Assembly (NCBI GenBank): GCA_022496805.1
Contig: CM040092.1
Coordinates: forward strand, 15,518,113-15,582,112
Source: Pohlia nutans
Taxonomy: Eukaryota > Streptophyta > Bryopsida > Bryales > Mniaceae
Direction of reading: 5' to 3'
Length of the DNA stretch: 64,000 nucleotides
The position numbers and the translations under genes are program-made. Below the pieces are notes generated by a model. The model did not search any database, was not told the DNA's origin, and saw nothing but the letters and a program-made list of their open reading frames with translations. Each line of letters begins with the position of its first letter. Position 1 is the first letter of the stretch. Positions 35,201 through 46,523 of the stretch are shown piece after piece.

Positions 35201-35938
35201 CTCGCATGCCAAACGCAGAAGGAACGACACCATCCGTGGAGACGAGTGGTGATACACCACTAGGCCCCACAGCTTGCGCCCCCTCTGCTGCCCAGCTCCT
35301 CATGCATTTTGATCCTCGTCCTAGTCGTTCACGATGACGGCCATCACTAGCGACGCAATGGAGTTCATGTTGCCCATGTACTGCACATGGCACCCGTGCG
35401 GGGCGCGCAGAGTCGACCCTGCCAGGCTGATGGGCAGCTGTAGATCCTTGTCCTAGATCACTTTCACGGGAGGGGCGTAGCAGTCCCCAATCATCCGTAC
35501 CCGGTTCTTCATGAACAGGAACCGAAATGCGTGCGGGATGTCGGTGGCGGGGTAATGCAGCCCCAGGTACGGCTCCAGATCCGACTGCCAAATCTCCGCC
35601 AGCACCTCCCCATCCTCGTCTTCGTGAAACTTGTACGCCATCACCCGGCGACCGTACCCCGTTAGCTCGCACACCTCTTCCGCGACGGTATCACACAGCA
35701 GCCCAATGTCGCCCCCAGGAAGGGCCTGCAGCCAAGAAATGGCCTTGGCCGCCAACTTGTGCGATTGCAGTGCGCCCGCGGACGACACGATCGCATCGTG
35801 GGGCCGCCCGGGCTCCAAATCGATCACCACGCCCACGTCAATGTGGTGCAGAATGGCATATAACGGCTTCCCGGAGCTGTGACAGTGCACAGAGATGGGA
35901 TTCAACATCGTCACATCCACCGCGCCCGACGCCACGTT
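32275..35938 (-). pseudogene. PHY: Phytochrome photoreceptor, truncated at both ends and decayed
   Basis: Exons: 35938-34797, 34561-34071, about 33892-33584, 33267-33001 and 32434-about 32275. It begins mid-PAS at [12 protein letters not shown], covers GAF (the bilin Cys in RAPHGC, codon 35390-35392, is kept), PHY (KDFLFW) and both regulatory PAS domains ([28 protein letters not shown]), and stops in the first helix of the kinase-like region (EIKNPLYGI...QRQFVETS). The N-terminal extension and the remaining kinase-like domain are absent. In-frame stops are at 35453-35455, 35321-35323, 35300-35302, 35009-35011 and 33001-33003. Most fit C-to-T changes of CAG or CGA. Missense changes such as KAISW and AEIWQSD also fit C-to-T. 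Splice sites are mostly kept, except an acceptor near 33893 that lacks a clear AG. It is non-functional. Confidence 0.88.
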
Positions 35939-35939
35939 T

Positions 35940-37500
35940 AATATTTTAATATGATGAAACCTATGATATCTTTTGATAGATTACCCAAGATGGTTTATCA
36001 AACGACAATGAACATCGTAAAAGGTGTCCATGAATCTTGTATGCAACGATTTTAACAAGTTTGAGTTCCAAGCGACAACAATAGTTGATACCTTAGACCC
36101 TCAAATAATGACCTTTGCCAACTAATTTGAATCGCTGTCATTGTAGCTAGAGTGAAAACCTTGCACAAGTTGATGTATCGCTAAAAATGAGGTTCTTGAA
36201 TATTGCCACAAGAATTGTTTGTAGGTCTTTACAGGGACTATGAGGACATTCATTTACTTTCCCTTCAATATTCACCCTTCACTTCAAACGAAGTAAGTTA
36301 TCTACTTTCAAATCAATTGCCTTTCCTTCTACAATATGATATTCAATGAAGCAATGAGTTGTTTGTAGTTTATCAATAGAGGCAATAGGATGGTTTATAC
36401 AATCAATTTAAAAATCAAATCTGTCTTTGGAAATTGAACTTCATCTTTTTAGATAATAAAGTTTGGAGTTTTGCAAATGGTCAAAGCAAGGATCTGTAAT
36501 CTGAATCGTTTGGAACATTTGAAAGTTGGCCTTTCTTATGAACAACAGCTAACAACCTTTATTAATTTACTTTAAGATTTCTCCCTTTCCTTGCTTCATT
36601 TATCGCCAGATGAGCAGGGGATAAGCTCAATGCTCTGTCATACTTTGTCCTCTTGGATTTCACGGAAGCCCTTCTTGCACACTCCACATAACTGATTGGA
36701 GCCAGAGTGGAAAAGGCATTCTTAATGATGCATTACTAATACTGCGTTTTAACGCAGTATTGTCCTAAAGGTATGTTCTCACCTGGCCTTAGGGCGCAGG
36801 TAAGAGCGGAAGTAGGTGGTGGTAAGTGACGGAGTATTCACATCTACAAGGTCCATTATCCTCCAAACCTACGTGGAATCACTGCTGGCACAAGGATAAC
36901 ATCGGTGTTAGCTTAGAACGTGGTAGCTGACTTGAGAAAACTTCGGCTTTACAGCTAGCTTTTACCTAGTGTTCCAATCCAAAGAAATTGAACATTTCAG
37001 AGCTTTGCCGAGGTTTACTTGCGCTGTTTTGTAATCACCCTTAGAGGCTACCATTAGCAAAGAGCGGTCTCGGAATGTTTGCCAATGTTTTTGGTTTTAG
37101 GCCAACGGTTGTGCATCACTGAGCATGCATGGACATCGTGCTACAACTTCAGAAGGAACGCGGACTCACATAATTGCATAAAAAGGGACTTGGAATTTCA
37201 CGAACCTGCACTGTGTGACTATCGATTTTATTGATCCGAGCTTGCTGGTACGCTCTCCCCTCTTGAGCTTGTATTTATTTTTTTGCACTAGCTTGTGTGA
37301 TCAATTCACAGGATTGCTTCGAGTACCTGCATTGTCAGTGTGCATTAGAGGATATTTGGACTCTCAAGAGGGCCCCCAAAGTTTGACACAAATTGAAATT
37401 AATCGACGTAGGCTCACTTAGGGGCGGTACCTAGATAGAAGTCCCCATCTTGTATGAAGTACCCTCCCTGGCTTGTACTCTTTTTGAATTAACAATAGGC
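35940..37500. other. Intergenic DNA without recognised genes
   Basis: No supported frame. A short perfect hairpin, AATACTGCGTT with AACGCAGTATT, lies at about 36738-36762. A TTTATTTATTTTTTTGC tract and a 68-codon frame at 37215-37421 have no family support. Confidence 0.4.
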
Positions 37501-37514
37501 ACTTTCCAGTGAAT

Positions 37515-37990
37515 TGTAAAGTGCATCAGTGAATCAGTGAATCAGTGCATCAGTGAATCAGTGAATCAGTGAATCAGTGAATTAACAAAAGGCACAATTC
37601 ACTGATTCAGTGATTCAGTAACTAACTCACTGATTCACTGATTTAATTTACTAATTAGTTACTGATTCACTGATTTACTAATTAGTTACTGATTAACAGT
37701 GATTTAAATCAGTGAATTACTGAATCACTGTTAATCACTGTTAATTCACTGAATCACTGTTAATTTACTAATTAGTTACTGATTCAAATTACTGATTCAG
37801 TGATTTAATTTGATTCACTGATTCACAGATCACTAATCAGTGAATCAGTGATCACTAATTCAAAGATCACTAATTCAAATTACATTCTTACAATTCTTAC
37901 AACTGAAACCAGTTTCCTTTACTAATTAGTAACTCGGTACCTCAGTGAATCAGTAAATTAACAAAAGGCACTTTCCAGTGAATTGTATAG
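37515..37990. repeat. TGAATCAGT / ACTGATTCA 9 bp array in both orientations
   Basis: Dozens of copies of TGAATCAG and its reverse complement occur as tandem 9-mers and inverted blocks, with AATTAACAAAAGGCAC flanks repeated near 37495, 37585 and 37960. The array can fold extensively. Every full unit contains GAATC or GATTC. Confidence 0.85.
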
Positions 37991-38766
37991 TGAATTGTAT
38001 ATTATTAAGTGCCCTCCACCTGAGTACAAGTGCTAGCTCCATTACATCACATTCCCCAATAAACAAATATTAACATGTACCAGTCTCTTCTCAGGCGACA
38101 TGAGTGCCTTCTAACCCGGCCAATCAGAATCCTCTTCCCCATCATCACATTTTCCAAAATGTAGCCTATTACTCTTGGTACTATATTCTGGAAGTACAAA
38201 TATTAATGCAAAAGAGGCCCTCCAACCCCCTCCTTTGGAGGCCCTCTTGAGAGTCCAAATATCCTCTAATGTTCTTTTTTTTCTTTTCCATATTTCCATG
38301 ACAAAATGAAGTGACGTTGTTTGCCTGATCCCACTTGCATTTCTGCTTGCCTAATCAATGCAGCGTTTCTACTACTAATAGTCTCGGCTTTCCCAAAACT
38401 GTAGAACTTTTGTCTTTTCCACAATCGCAAACTCATTTGGAATGACTAGTTTTGATTTCAATTCGTTTTTTTCTAAAACACGAGCGGCACAACAAAATCT
38501 CGAGAGCTTGCAGAACCACCGCCTTCGCACGCGAGCGCCCGGAGCGCCTCTACACTCTGCAATTCCAGAAGTTGCTACTACACAACCTATGCACGACCAG
38601 GGGAAAATCCCAAGTGCCAGAGCGTTGGCACTTGAGAAAACTGCAATGTGTACACCCTAAACGAAGCGCGTGCCACTTATATATGGTATATGCAACACAG
38701 TGCAAGCTTGAGAGAAATTCAGCAAGGAAGAAGCACAGGGCGCCTTTGGCAGGTTCCCGCTTGAGC

Positions 38767-38890
38767 CAGGTGGGAAAATTTTGTGTTTCCCTTGTGCATG
38801 AACAGTGGCATGTGGGAAATTCGACCTTTAGTTGAAGTAGCTTCGACCTCATGGTCATGCGGGAAACGCTTAATTTTTCCCACTTGGGAC
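38767..38890. repeat. Imperfect long inverted repeat
   Basis: GCCAGGTGGGAAAATTTT and GTTTCCCTTGTGCATGA on the left are complementary, with gaps, to TCATGCGGGAAACGCTT and AATTTTTCCCACTTGG on the right. A loop containing TTCGACC / GGTCGAA-like halves lies between. It resembles a small foldback MITE; no target duplication was identified. Confidence 0.5.
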
Positions 38891-39049
38891 ATTCCCACAT
38901 GACCTGTGACTCTTTGTTTCCTGTCCTAGGAAACCCTTGGCTTTCCCATCTTGGAACGTGTCAAAGGTGCCCTGTGAAGGAGACAGCTTCTGACTCGTTG
39001 TTGCAGGGAGAAGCTCAGTTTACTTTGCGTAACATTGATGAGCCAGTGT

Positions 39050-40640
39050 GAACCCCCCCCCCCCACTCTTTCATAATGATAATCTGCCACCCTGGCAGAA
39101 AATACAGTTGTCACATCGTATGTCTAAACGCTGCATATGTATCTACATACCGTATTACCCAGAACCGATCGTGCAAAGGGTGTTAGTGTGAAAAGAGCCC
39201 AATTAATGTATAGGCCAGAAAATTAAACTTAAGCACACGGGCTTATGTACAGCCAGGTGTGAAGGGACATTAATCCACACACTCATAGTCCTGATCTAAA
39301 CCGTTCCTTCTTTGTGTAGAGACCTGTTTTGTAGAATCAACAGCCACCTGCATTTCATCCAGAACAACAGTCTCAAAACTTGTTACATGGAACTGCCACT
39401 GAGTTTTCACATCAGAAGTCAGGAGGAGCAGATGACGAGGCAGTGAAACTGGACGTTGACATCGTACTAGTCCTCCAGAGCACAACAGAGCGCCTCACGA
39501 CAATTGTCTCAGCCAGAAGAGGTAGATGTTAAAAGATGAGTGTCTTTTGCAATGCTGCAACTTCAATCATAAGCCATATTCAGAAGATGTGTGTCAGCAC
39601 TAGCTTGTGGCGCTACAGCGACACCTACAGACTGCTATTCTGACGACATCTCTGGAAGAACATACCATGCTTGACAGATTTCAACAAGCATGGGATTGAA
39701 ATTAATGCTTGCCCCGTCGATTTGTTGCACAATCTTTCGCATCTGTTAAGTGAAAGAGAGAATGAGAAAAAACAGATATACTCTTGGCCGACAAGCAAAA
39801 GTCGCCGGGATTCAACGTCTCATATTAGTGGAAGCAGGAGGGAGCGGAAGAAGAGTTTGTAATTGCCTCTTGTGCCTTCACACTACTGGCAGAGGCAATT
39901 ACAAATTTGATGGAACTCACTGAGCAATTTGTGTGATGCCAGGTTCATGTCACGAGAAGTTTATCTGTTCCGTGGAGGAGAGTGACTCGCCGGGACCAGT
40001 GTGTTGATGCAAACATTTAATTGAACTGTAGTCTTGTCAGAGCTTCTTTAAGTCCTTTCTGAGAAAGCAGTTAAAAGTACCAAGGGTCCATGGTCATACG
40101 ACCAATACATTGGTACGACATGTTCGCAGTGTAGCTATCAATGCGTTGAAAGCCTGAAACTGACCTCGAATTTCGAGATGTGTAGTACTTTTATTGAGAA
40201 GAAACGTCAGAAAAGAGGCTCGTTTCTTTGGCTGCCCGCTTACCGATGCCCTACAGATGTTCCGAGGCGTCCATCTGTAATCTGTGACAATTGGTCATAA
40301 AACTAATTGTGAGGAGAAACTATGGACTGCACATGCATCATCGCCATGTCCTATCTCAAAATCCCCCGTGCCAGAGGTTTTTTAGAATCTGTGGTCCTGT
40401 GCTGATCAAAGAGTTCGAATCATGACGCGAAAGAAACACTTTACAGGCTTCTACAAACTTCTAGTGCAGATGGTATTCGCCAATTCGATCAAGGGAGCAG
40501 CCAATCTCACAGGCAACGTTCCGGAACAGCCTTTCCTTCACAGGACCAGCTTCCCATTCACACAATTGAGAACCTGTCCTGATGGTTGGCATGAGAAGTC
40601 GACCGTTTGAGAGTGCATACCAATGATACCTGTGACCGTC
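39050..40640. other. Moderate-GC DNA without recognised genes
   Basis: Short frames (for example 39671-39862 plus and 39270-39485 minus) match nothing I know. A poly-C tract lies at 39051-39064. GCAGAGGCAATTACAAA is inversely repeated around 39852-39906 (TTTGTAATTGCCTCT with AGAGGCAATTACAAA). The region could hold diverged upstream exons of the phosphofructokinase fragment. Confidence 0.35.
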
Positions 40641-40689
40641 CTTGGTTGTGACCGAGGATCGAGAATTTCATGTGGAATCAATGTCGATA

Positions 40690-43030
40690 TTCATTTTCAC
40701 CGGCGCTGGTGGCGCCACGCTTGAGGACGTGCCGCATTTGACTGATTGGCTGCCTGATCTGCCGGTGAGAATTTGGTGTAGGTTGACGCGCAATCCGTTC
40801 TTCTGTTCGCTCTATCACTTGGTCGTTGTCTCGCATTAACGAGTTCGACGTTGTCCGTTTGCTTGAAGAGCTTGTTTTACGAAATTGAAGAGCGTGCAAT
40901 TTCTCTCCCTGATTGGAGAATTAGCAGGGAAAATTATGCTTACGAGAGACATAGCGCTGATGATATTGTGTACGAGGTGTTAACAGAATGAACTCGTCAT
41001 TCGATTAGCAAATTCGTGACCGTCAAATCGTAGTGGTTAGCTTTCAGTGCGTCAAGTACAATTTTGTGCTTGAAATTGCCGAGAGTACAGAGCGCAAAGT
41101 GGAGAACTCGTCCAATGGCCTTACATTTCTTGGCTAAAGCGAAGTGTAGGAAAGTGAAATTGGTTAATTATTGATGTTCCCCGTGGACGCTTGAATATCA
41201 ATGAACAGTGTCAGTAATTCTAATGAGAGGAGTTTACTATTTTTCGGGTTGCTTTGTACTTTATTTCAGGGGTTGAAGCGCTAATAGTTTCCATTATACG
41301 ATCCTATCGAGGAAATGTGTTTCCTGTGCGAGGTTGATGCATTGTTTTTCCCTCTAGTTCTACAGGAGATAGAATCTTGAATTCAACGTCAATTAGGTTC
41401 TTCTTTAGTAATACTGCTTTTTACAGCATTTGCTTGAAACTTGGTATTTCTTTCGAGCATAAGCACATTCCTGGACCACAATGTGTACCGGCTTTCAGGG
41501 CATCCTTCAAGCAGGTACATGTGCGGGACTGGTGTGGATGCATCGAGTAGGCCAATCTGAGTCAGAGAGACAAGTCCAGTATTACATTGCAGGACTAGTC
41601 CACGTTTCATATTTTGAATCCCAGTAAAATATGAGAACCTCCAAAATTTGAGTGGAATCGCACAGCTACATAATTAGAGAGCTATTGGATTGCAGATGGT
41701 GTCATCGTCAGCCGTGAATTCACAACCTTAAATATCAGGTTGAAGACAGTAGTGTCGTAAGTATGAAGGGATATTATGTTGAAATTGATGAAAATTGACT
41801 ATCGTGTTTGTACTGATCTGATTGCAGACGTACGCGAATCCACTGAAACACAACCCTGCCTATTCAGGTGTGAGGTAAGTGTGATGGGCTATTTCCTTGC
41901 CTTCTCTTGTCAATACCATTGTTATTTTATCTCTCTCAATCACTTTGTAAGAAATATTTATTGAACTAAACCTCGTATTCACTTCAACTGCAGATTAGTT
42001 GACAATGTGTTCATGGATTCTTTCTTTGGCGAAATAGCGTACTTCTCTGACGTGACTACGCATAGATGTAGCACTTCACAAATCTGCACACACCTTTTTA
42101 TTAAGCGCATCGTTTATAATCAGATAAAAAACCTTTATAAAAAGGCACACAGCGTTTGACTGTAAATGAGAAGCAAGGATCAATATATTGAGCATCGTAA
42201 TGTTGTTGAGACCTTTTATTCAGAAACTTTGCAAAGGAATTTCTTATCATCGAGTGAGTGTCTAGTCATGATAATTGGTTGTGTTGTTGGAAGTGCAGGC
42301 AGTATTTTGTCGAGGATACTGATGTTGTCCCACTAGAAGAAAAGAGGGACTTGTACACTGAACATGTTCACTCAGATGTGATCAAATTCACTCAGATTCC
42401 CACTCCAGGCTGAGTGAACAAGTCCCTCTTCTTTTCTTCTAGTGTCGCGAAGGATGTAAGTATACACATTTCATTATGCTTAGTAGTAGATATGAATATC
42501 TCTGTCAGTTTCTTCACTATCTTTTATTATTTGATGCTTAAGATGTATCGGGTTAATCATGATGTTCTGTGAAATGTTATGAGCTTATGGCTTTAGCTCT
42601 TTGCAAGTTTTTAATGGATTACATATATCGTTTCTGATCGGCAGGTGGTAGTAAATATCGACGACGTAGGACGACATGCGTCCACTTCAGACGTGCAGGT
42701 CCTCGAGAAAAGGTTCTCGTCCAATACCTCTCACTTTATTTGACTCAATCACTTTTGTCTTATTCAGATTTGCCTCAGTCAAGTAACTTGCGTTGGTTCA
42801 TCTGTATGATACACTTGCACTGTCTGATTTTAACACTTAACACGAACATTTCTCCACTGGACTGAAAAATTTGAAGTTCGGAGCATGGTTTCGAGCGTAA
42901 TAATTGTCTGCTTGGTTTGACAATTTCTTGTTTACTCCAGATTTATTTTAAACCAGAGGAGGTGAGGGCATGCATTGTCACATGTGGGGGATTGTGCCCT
43001 GGTATTAATACTGTGATCCGCGAGATCGTG
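40690..43030 (+). pseudogene. PFK: Plant ATP-dependent 6-phosphofructokinase, N-terminal fragment
   Basis: Exons: up to 40764 (TLEDVPHLTDWLPDLP, GTGAGA donor), 41828-41874 (TYANPLKHNPAYSG), 42299-42455 (QYFVEDTDVV...), 42645-42712 (VVVNIDDVGRH..., then VHFRRAGPREK in another frame) and 42941-about 43030 ([21 protein letters not shown], then [10 protein letters not shown]). CGGLCPG is the glycine-rich ATP site of plant PFKs. The catalytic GGD region and everything after are absent. A CACTA-type MITE interrupts the third exon and a frameshift lies near 42680. The enzyme family phosphorylates fructose 6-phosphate in glycolysis; this copy cannot. Confidence 0.8.
42328..42447. mobile_element. CACTA-type MITE (114 bp) in a PFK exon
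   Basis: CACTAGAAGAAAAGAGGGAC begins at 42331 and its inverse ends at 42444. Flanking triplets are TCC and TCG; reading the original as TCG gives a continuous D-V-V-A-K-D frame without the insert. It is a near-copy of the element at 43706-43836. Confidence 0.85.
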
Positions 43031-43702
43031 TGTAACATCTAATGTTTTGGTGAGCTTGAACCATTCTGCATTACCTAGTGAACGGCTCACTGGGATGCAC
43101 AGAGGAGTTCATCGGGAAGGGCTCCATTGTCTTAAGTTGATCGACAGTTCCATTGCACTGAGGCCACAACACGCTCTGGGACCCTGAAACCGCAATCGGT
43201 TCATGAGCGCATTTCCTGGAGTATCGGTGCAACCCTAAGCTGACCAGACTAACCGTGAAATGGAATGTTTGTGCAATTTTTGGATATTATGTGGGCTTGT
43301 CCACTCACAACAGAGTTTACATCCTCTTCACAGGTACTGTGCGCCAGAATTGAAGCCAGTTTTAGGACTTGTGAGCAATCTAGAATTACAGCTTACTGGG
43401 GTTTGAGGTTTGTAATCTTGCATCATTCTCTCTTGGGTTTAGATCAAGCAATAACGCAATACAGATGGTTGATATCACCAGAACGTTGGTAACCTAACAA
43501 GGGGTTGGCTGAGAACTCTCTTTCTTTCGGCATTGTGTCTCAGGTTAGTACCCTGCAGAATTCTGTTCTCCGTCTTTCGCAATCTGTTGTGAGATCCGCG
43601 TGTAGTTGTTAGTAATGTGGTAAGAGTTTGTGCTGTTTTGAATTGTTGACGTTGGTCTCAATGTAGCTCTTTTTAAAGGCTGCTTTGCTATATCTTTAGA
43701 CC
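43031..43702. other. DNA after the PFK fragment, no exon recognised
   Basis: I looked for the next PFK exon (glycine-rich continuation and catalytic region) and did not find it. A 75-codon frame at 43265-43492 has no family support. Confidence 0.4.
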
Positions 43703-43839
43703 TTTCACTAGAAGAAAAGAGGGACTTGTACACTGAACATGTTCACTCAGATGTGACCAAATTCATTCAAAAGTGGCCAAATTCACTCAGATTCCCACTC
43801 CAGGCTGAGTGAACAAGTCCCTCTTTTCTTCTAGTATTT
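43703..43839. mobile_element. CACTA-type MITE (131 bp), second copy
   Basis: It starts CACTAGAAGAAAAGAGGGAC at 43706 and ends in the inverse with CTAGTA at 43836. The duplication is TTT on both sides. It carries an extra AAATTCATTCAAAAGTGGCC block relative to the first copy. Confidence 0.85.
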
Positions 43840-45504
43840 TGGTTTCTTGCATGCAATTCTGTAGGAATTGTGAAGCGAATTCTCCTGGTGAATTGTTGAA
43901 AGGGATGGATAGTCTGTCCGGTCTTTGAACAATAGTTGTAGGAGTCGTGCATTGATGACTGTAGCACGTTGAGTCGCAGTGTAGTTCTTGTGATATTGCA
44001 ATTTGAAGTTTATTATTTAGAGCATGGATATGGAAAGGGAGATTTTTTGTCCTAGATATTCTTGTGTAAAAATTAAGAATATTTTTATATTCATAGTGTT
44101 TTGATGACTTGAAAAGTCTTGTGCTATGTTGATCCAGTAACAAGAGGTGAGAATGTCCAAGACAAACTTCAATTTAAAAATATTCATTTTGCATAATGTT
44201 TAAGTCATTTTATTGTATCTTATTTATGTGCTAGAGTTTTATTTGTTTATGAAAATTGATGTGTTGGTGAAGTTAATCTCACGATAGCTATGGACCTCTT
44301 TGGAATATCGTGGATGTTTACATATTTGTTATTCCAAAGAGGTTTCATAATATGTTATATAGCACGTCCACATTTTATGTGGTTGCATTTGTTGCATATT
44401 AGGGCCCATAATGAGTTGAGTGAAACTAATTCACCATGTTTTTTTATAAACAATTGTAAACTTCTCACATAAGGAAGGTATTACAAGTGAATAATTTTTT
44501 TTAATGAGCCATGATAGACGTCAAAAACCGTCGAAGAGGTACAGCCATTTCCCCCTCATTTTTGATAAAGAAGTAAACATTGATGATAATAAATCAAAGT
44601 TCTGAATACCATTGACTATCCTCGGAAACTTCAATTGTCACCTACTTACACAACATAAAAGGATTCACATTTTCCATCACTTATACTTTTAACTTAGTGA
44701 AATCAAATTATAAATAAATTCTCCTTTATTAACCGCTAAAGGGTAATTGGCCACAATAGGGATTCTGGAGATTTTTTGTAGTTTACTAGGATGTCAATTT
44801 GGAATAGAGTTTTTGAATTATTTGAGTCCACTCCTCACCTACTTTCGGAATCTTCTATCCCATGCCACCAAACTGATTTCGTATGACCTTGAGAAAAGAA
44901 CATCCTTTATAGTGGAATTATTTTCATACTCTTCTCAATTCTAATTTTCCTATGCTGTTCAAATCATGTCGTTAAAAAATTAAAGTTCTGACCACATAAA
45001 AGATAAAGGCTTTGTTATTTTCTAACCAATGTTGTCGACCTATCTTCCTCTCTCTATATTTTCCCTCCTCACCTGTTTCTTCTAAATCACCCTTCCTATC
45101 CTATGAAATTTTGTACACCTCCTCGTTCATATTTTAGTATTTTTTGGTTACCTGACCTCCCTACCTGTGTAAAATTCTTTTTAACGCTGCTGTTTATTGT
45201 TTATTATAAACCTTGAACACTTAATTCTACCGAACTTTTTCAATTTTCCGAGCCCTGAAATATTGTTTTTCTAATTATATGGTTGTTTAATTGTTTTTTA
45301 AATTTATTACTTCATACTTTACTAGTCGAAGCACTTGTATTCATTTTTTATTTGACTATCTGATTTTCTCTATGTTTATAACATGCATTATCCTTCCAGT
45401 CATGCCTACTTCTTTTCTAATTCTCCGTAGCTATTTTTTATGTACAATTTTTTTTCTGAATGTATTACTAATTTCCTCTAACCTCTATTCGGAATCATTG
45501 GCAC
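43840..45504. other. AT-rich DNA without recognised genes
   Basis: Only short low-complexity frames are present. CTCTTTGGAATA and TATTCCAAAGAG form a small inverted repeat at 44291-44342. Confidence 0.4.
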
Positions 45505-46069
45505 TTGTTAGTATTGAATATTCCTTCTCCCACGAATCACCTGGATTGGCTCAAGCCGTTACCAGATCTTCTGTTGCATGGGTATCCCAAAGGTACCGTC
45601 TTAACAGCACGTCCTCAGGACGGTACGTTGGTCGGGTATAGTGCGCCTCACGGTGCATCACCTCGGTATCAGGCCAGTCTTGCCTCGGTTACATGTTCTA
45701 GAAGATTCCTTAGGACGCGTTCCCCAAGAGAACGACCTCTGATTCCAGCCGCCGAGAATTCCTCATTCTGTCAATCTCATGTGCCAGCAGCCCTCTCCCG
45801 ACGAGACCACCCATTCCCTGTCGATGTTGTTCTCCTGTGCTCCTTGTATTGCAGGGTTGTTGTCCTTTCCAGGAGCTGAACTACGGCACAGTGTTACCAC
45901 CGGGGTGTGCGCAGGCTGTGCATATTTTTCCCATCGCTTCTTTCAGGTTGTCCCTGTAATTTTTGTCCAGGTTCGGATGCAACCCGTGCTCACCGTCGTC
46001 GATGGACTACTGCATGCAGTCCCACAGCAATCACCGATGTCCCTGATGCTCGTCACCGCACGTAGCTGA
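45505..46069 (+). CDS. Possible coding fragment, unrecognised
   Basis: A GC-richer segment encodes NHLDWLKPLPDLLLHGYPKG and continues to about 45879 in one frame, with a second frame to 46069. The borders with AT-rich DNA are sharp. I cannot assign a family. It could be a relic of a retroelement or a host gene. No catalytic motif is visible. Confidence 0.2.
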
Positions 46070-46523
46070 ACTTGCGCACACGGTTAGTTTTCGGCAAATC
46101 TTGATCTTGCACCTGATCGTTTTGTCTAAGTGTCCGGCACTTGTTCATTGTCATGGGGAATATGATGATCTACACCTAATCATCGGCCAGAGTCGTTTTT
46201 AAAGAGGGGAAAGGAAAATAACCGAGACCAGAATAACAAGCCACGGTTAAGACACAAGGGGTCAAAAAACACCCCAACAACAAGCAACAGAGCCAACTGA
46301 GAGGGGAACAAAGCTAAGAACTAAAACTCCTCATTAGGTTCACAAGGGAACCGTCTAAGTAAGCCACTATTGTCAAGAGCCAAGCTGGTGGAGGCTAGGG
46401 AGTCGCCGTAGCAGTGCTCCATGCATGCAATGGAGAGTGGTCCCTCCAGATTTAGACCATTGTGACTGTGCCACAACATTGGAATTTGGCAAGTGCTATG
46501 GTGCCAGAAAAAAAAACCCTACT

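Noticed and set aside
35527..35949. Plus-strand 140-codon frame
   Set aside because: Antisense of the phytochrome GAF exon; Pro/Arg-rich, no family.
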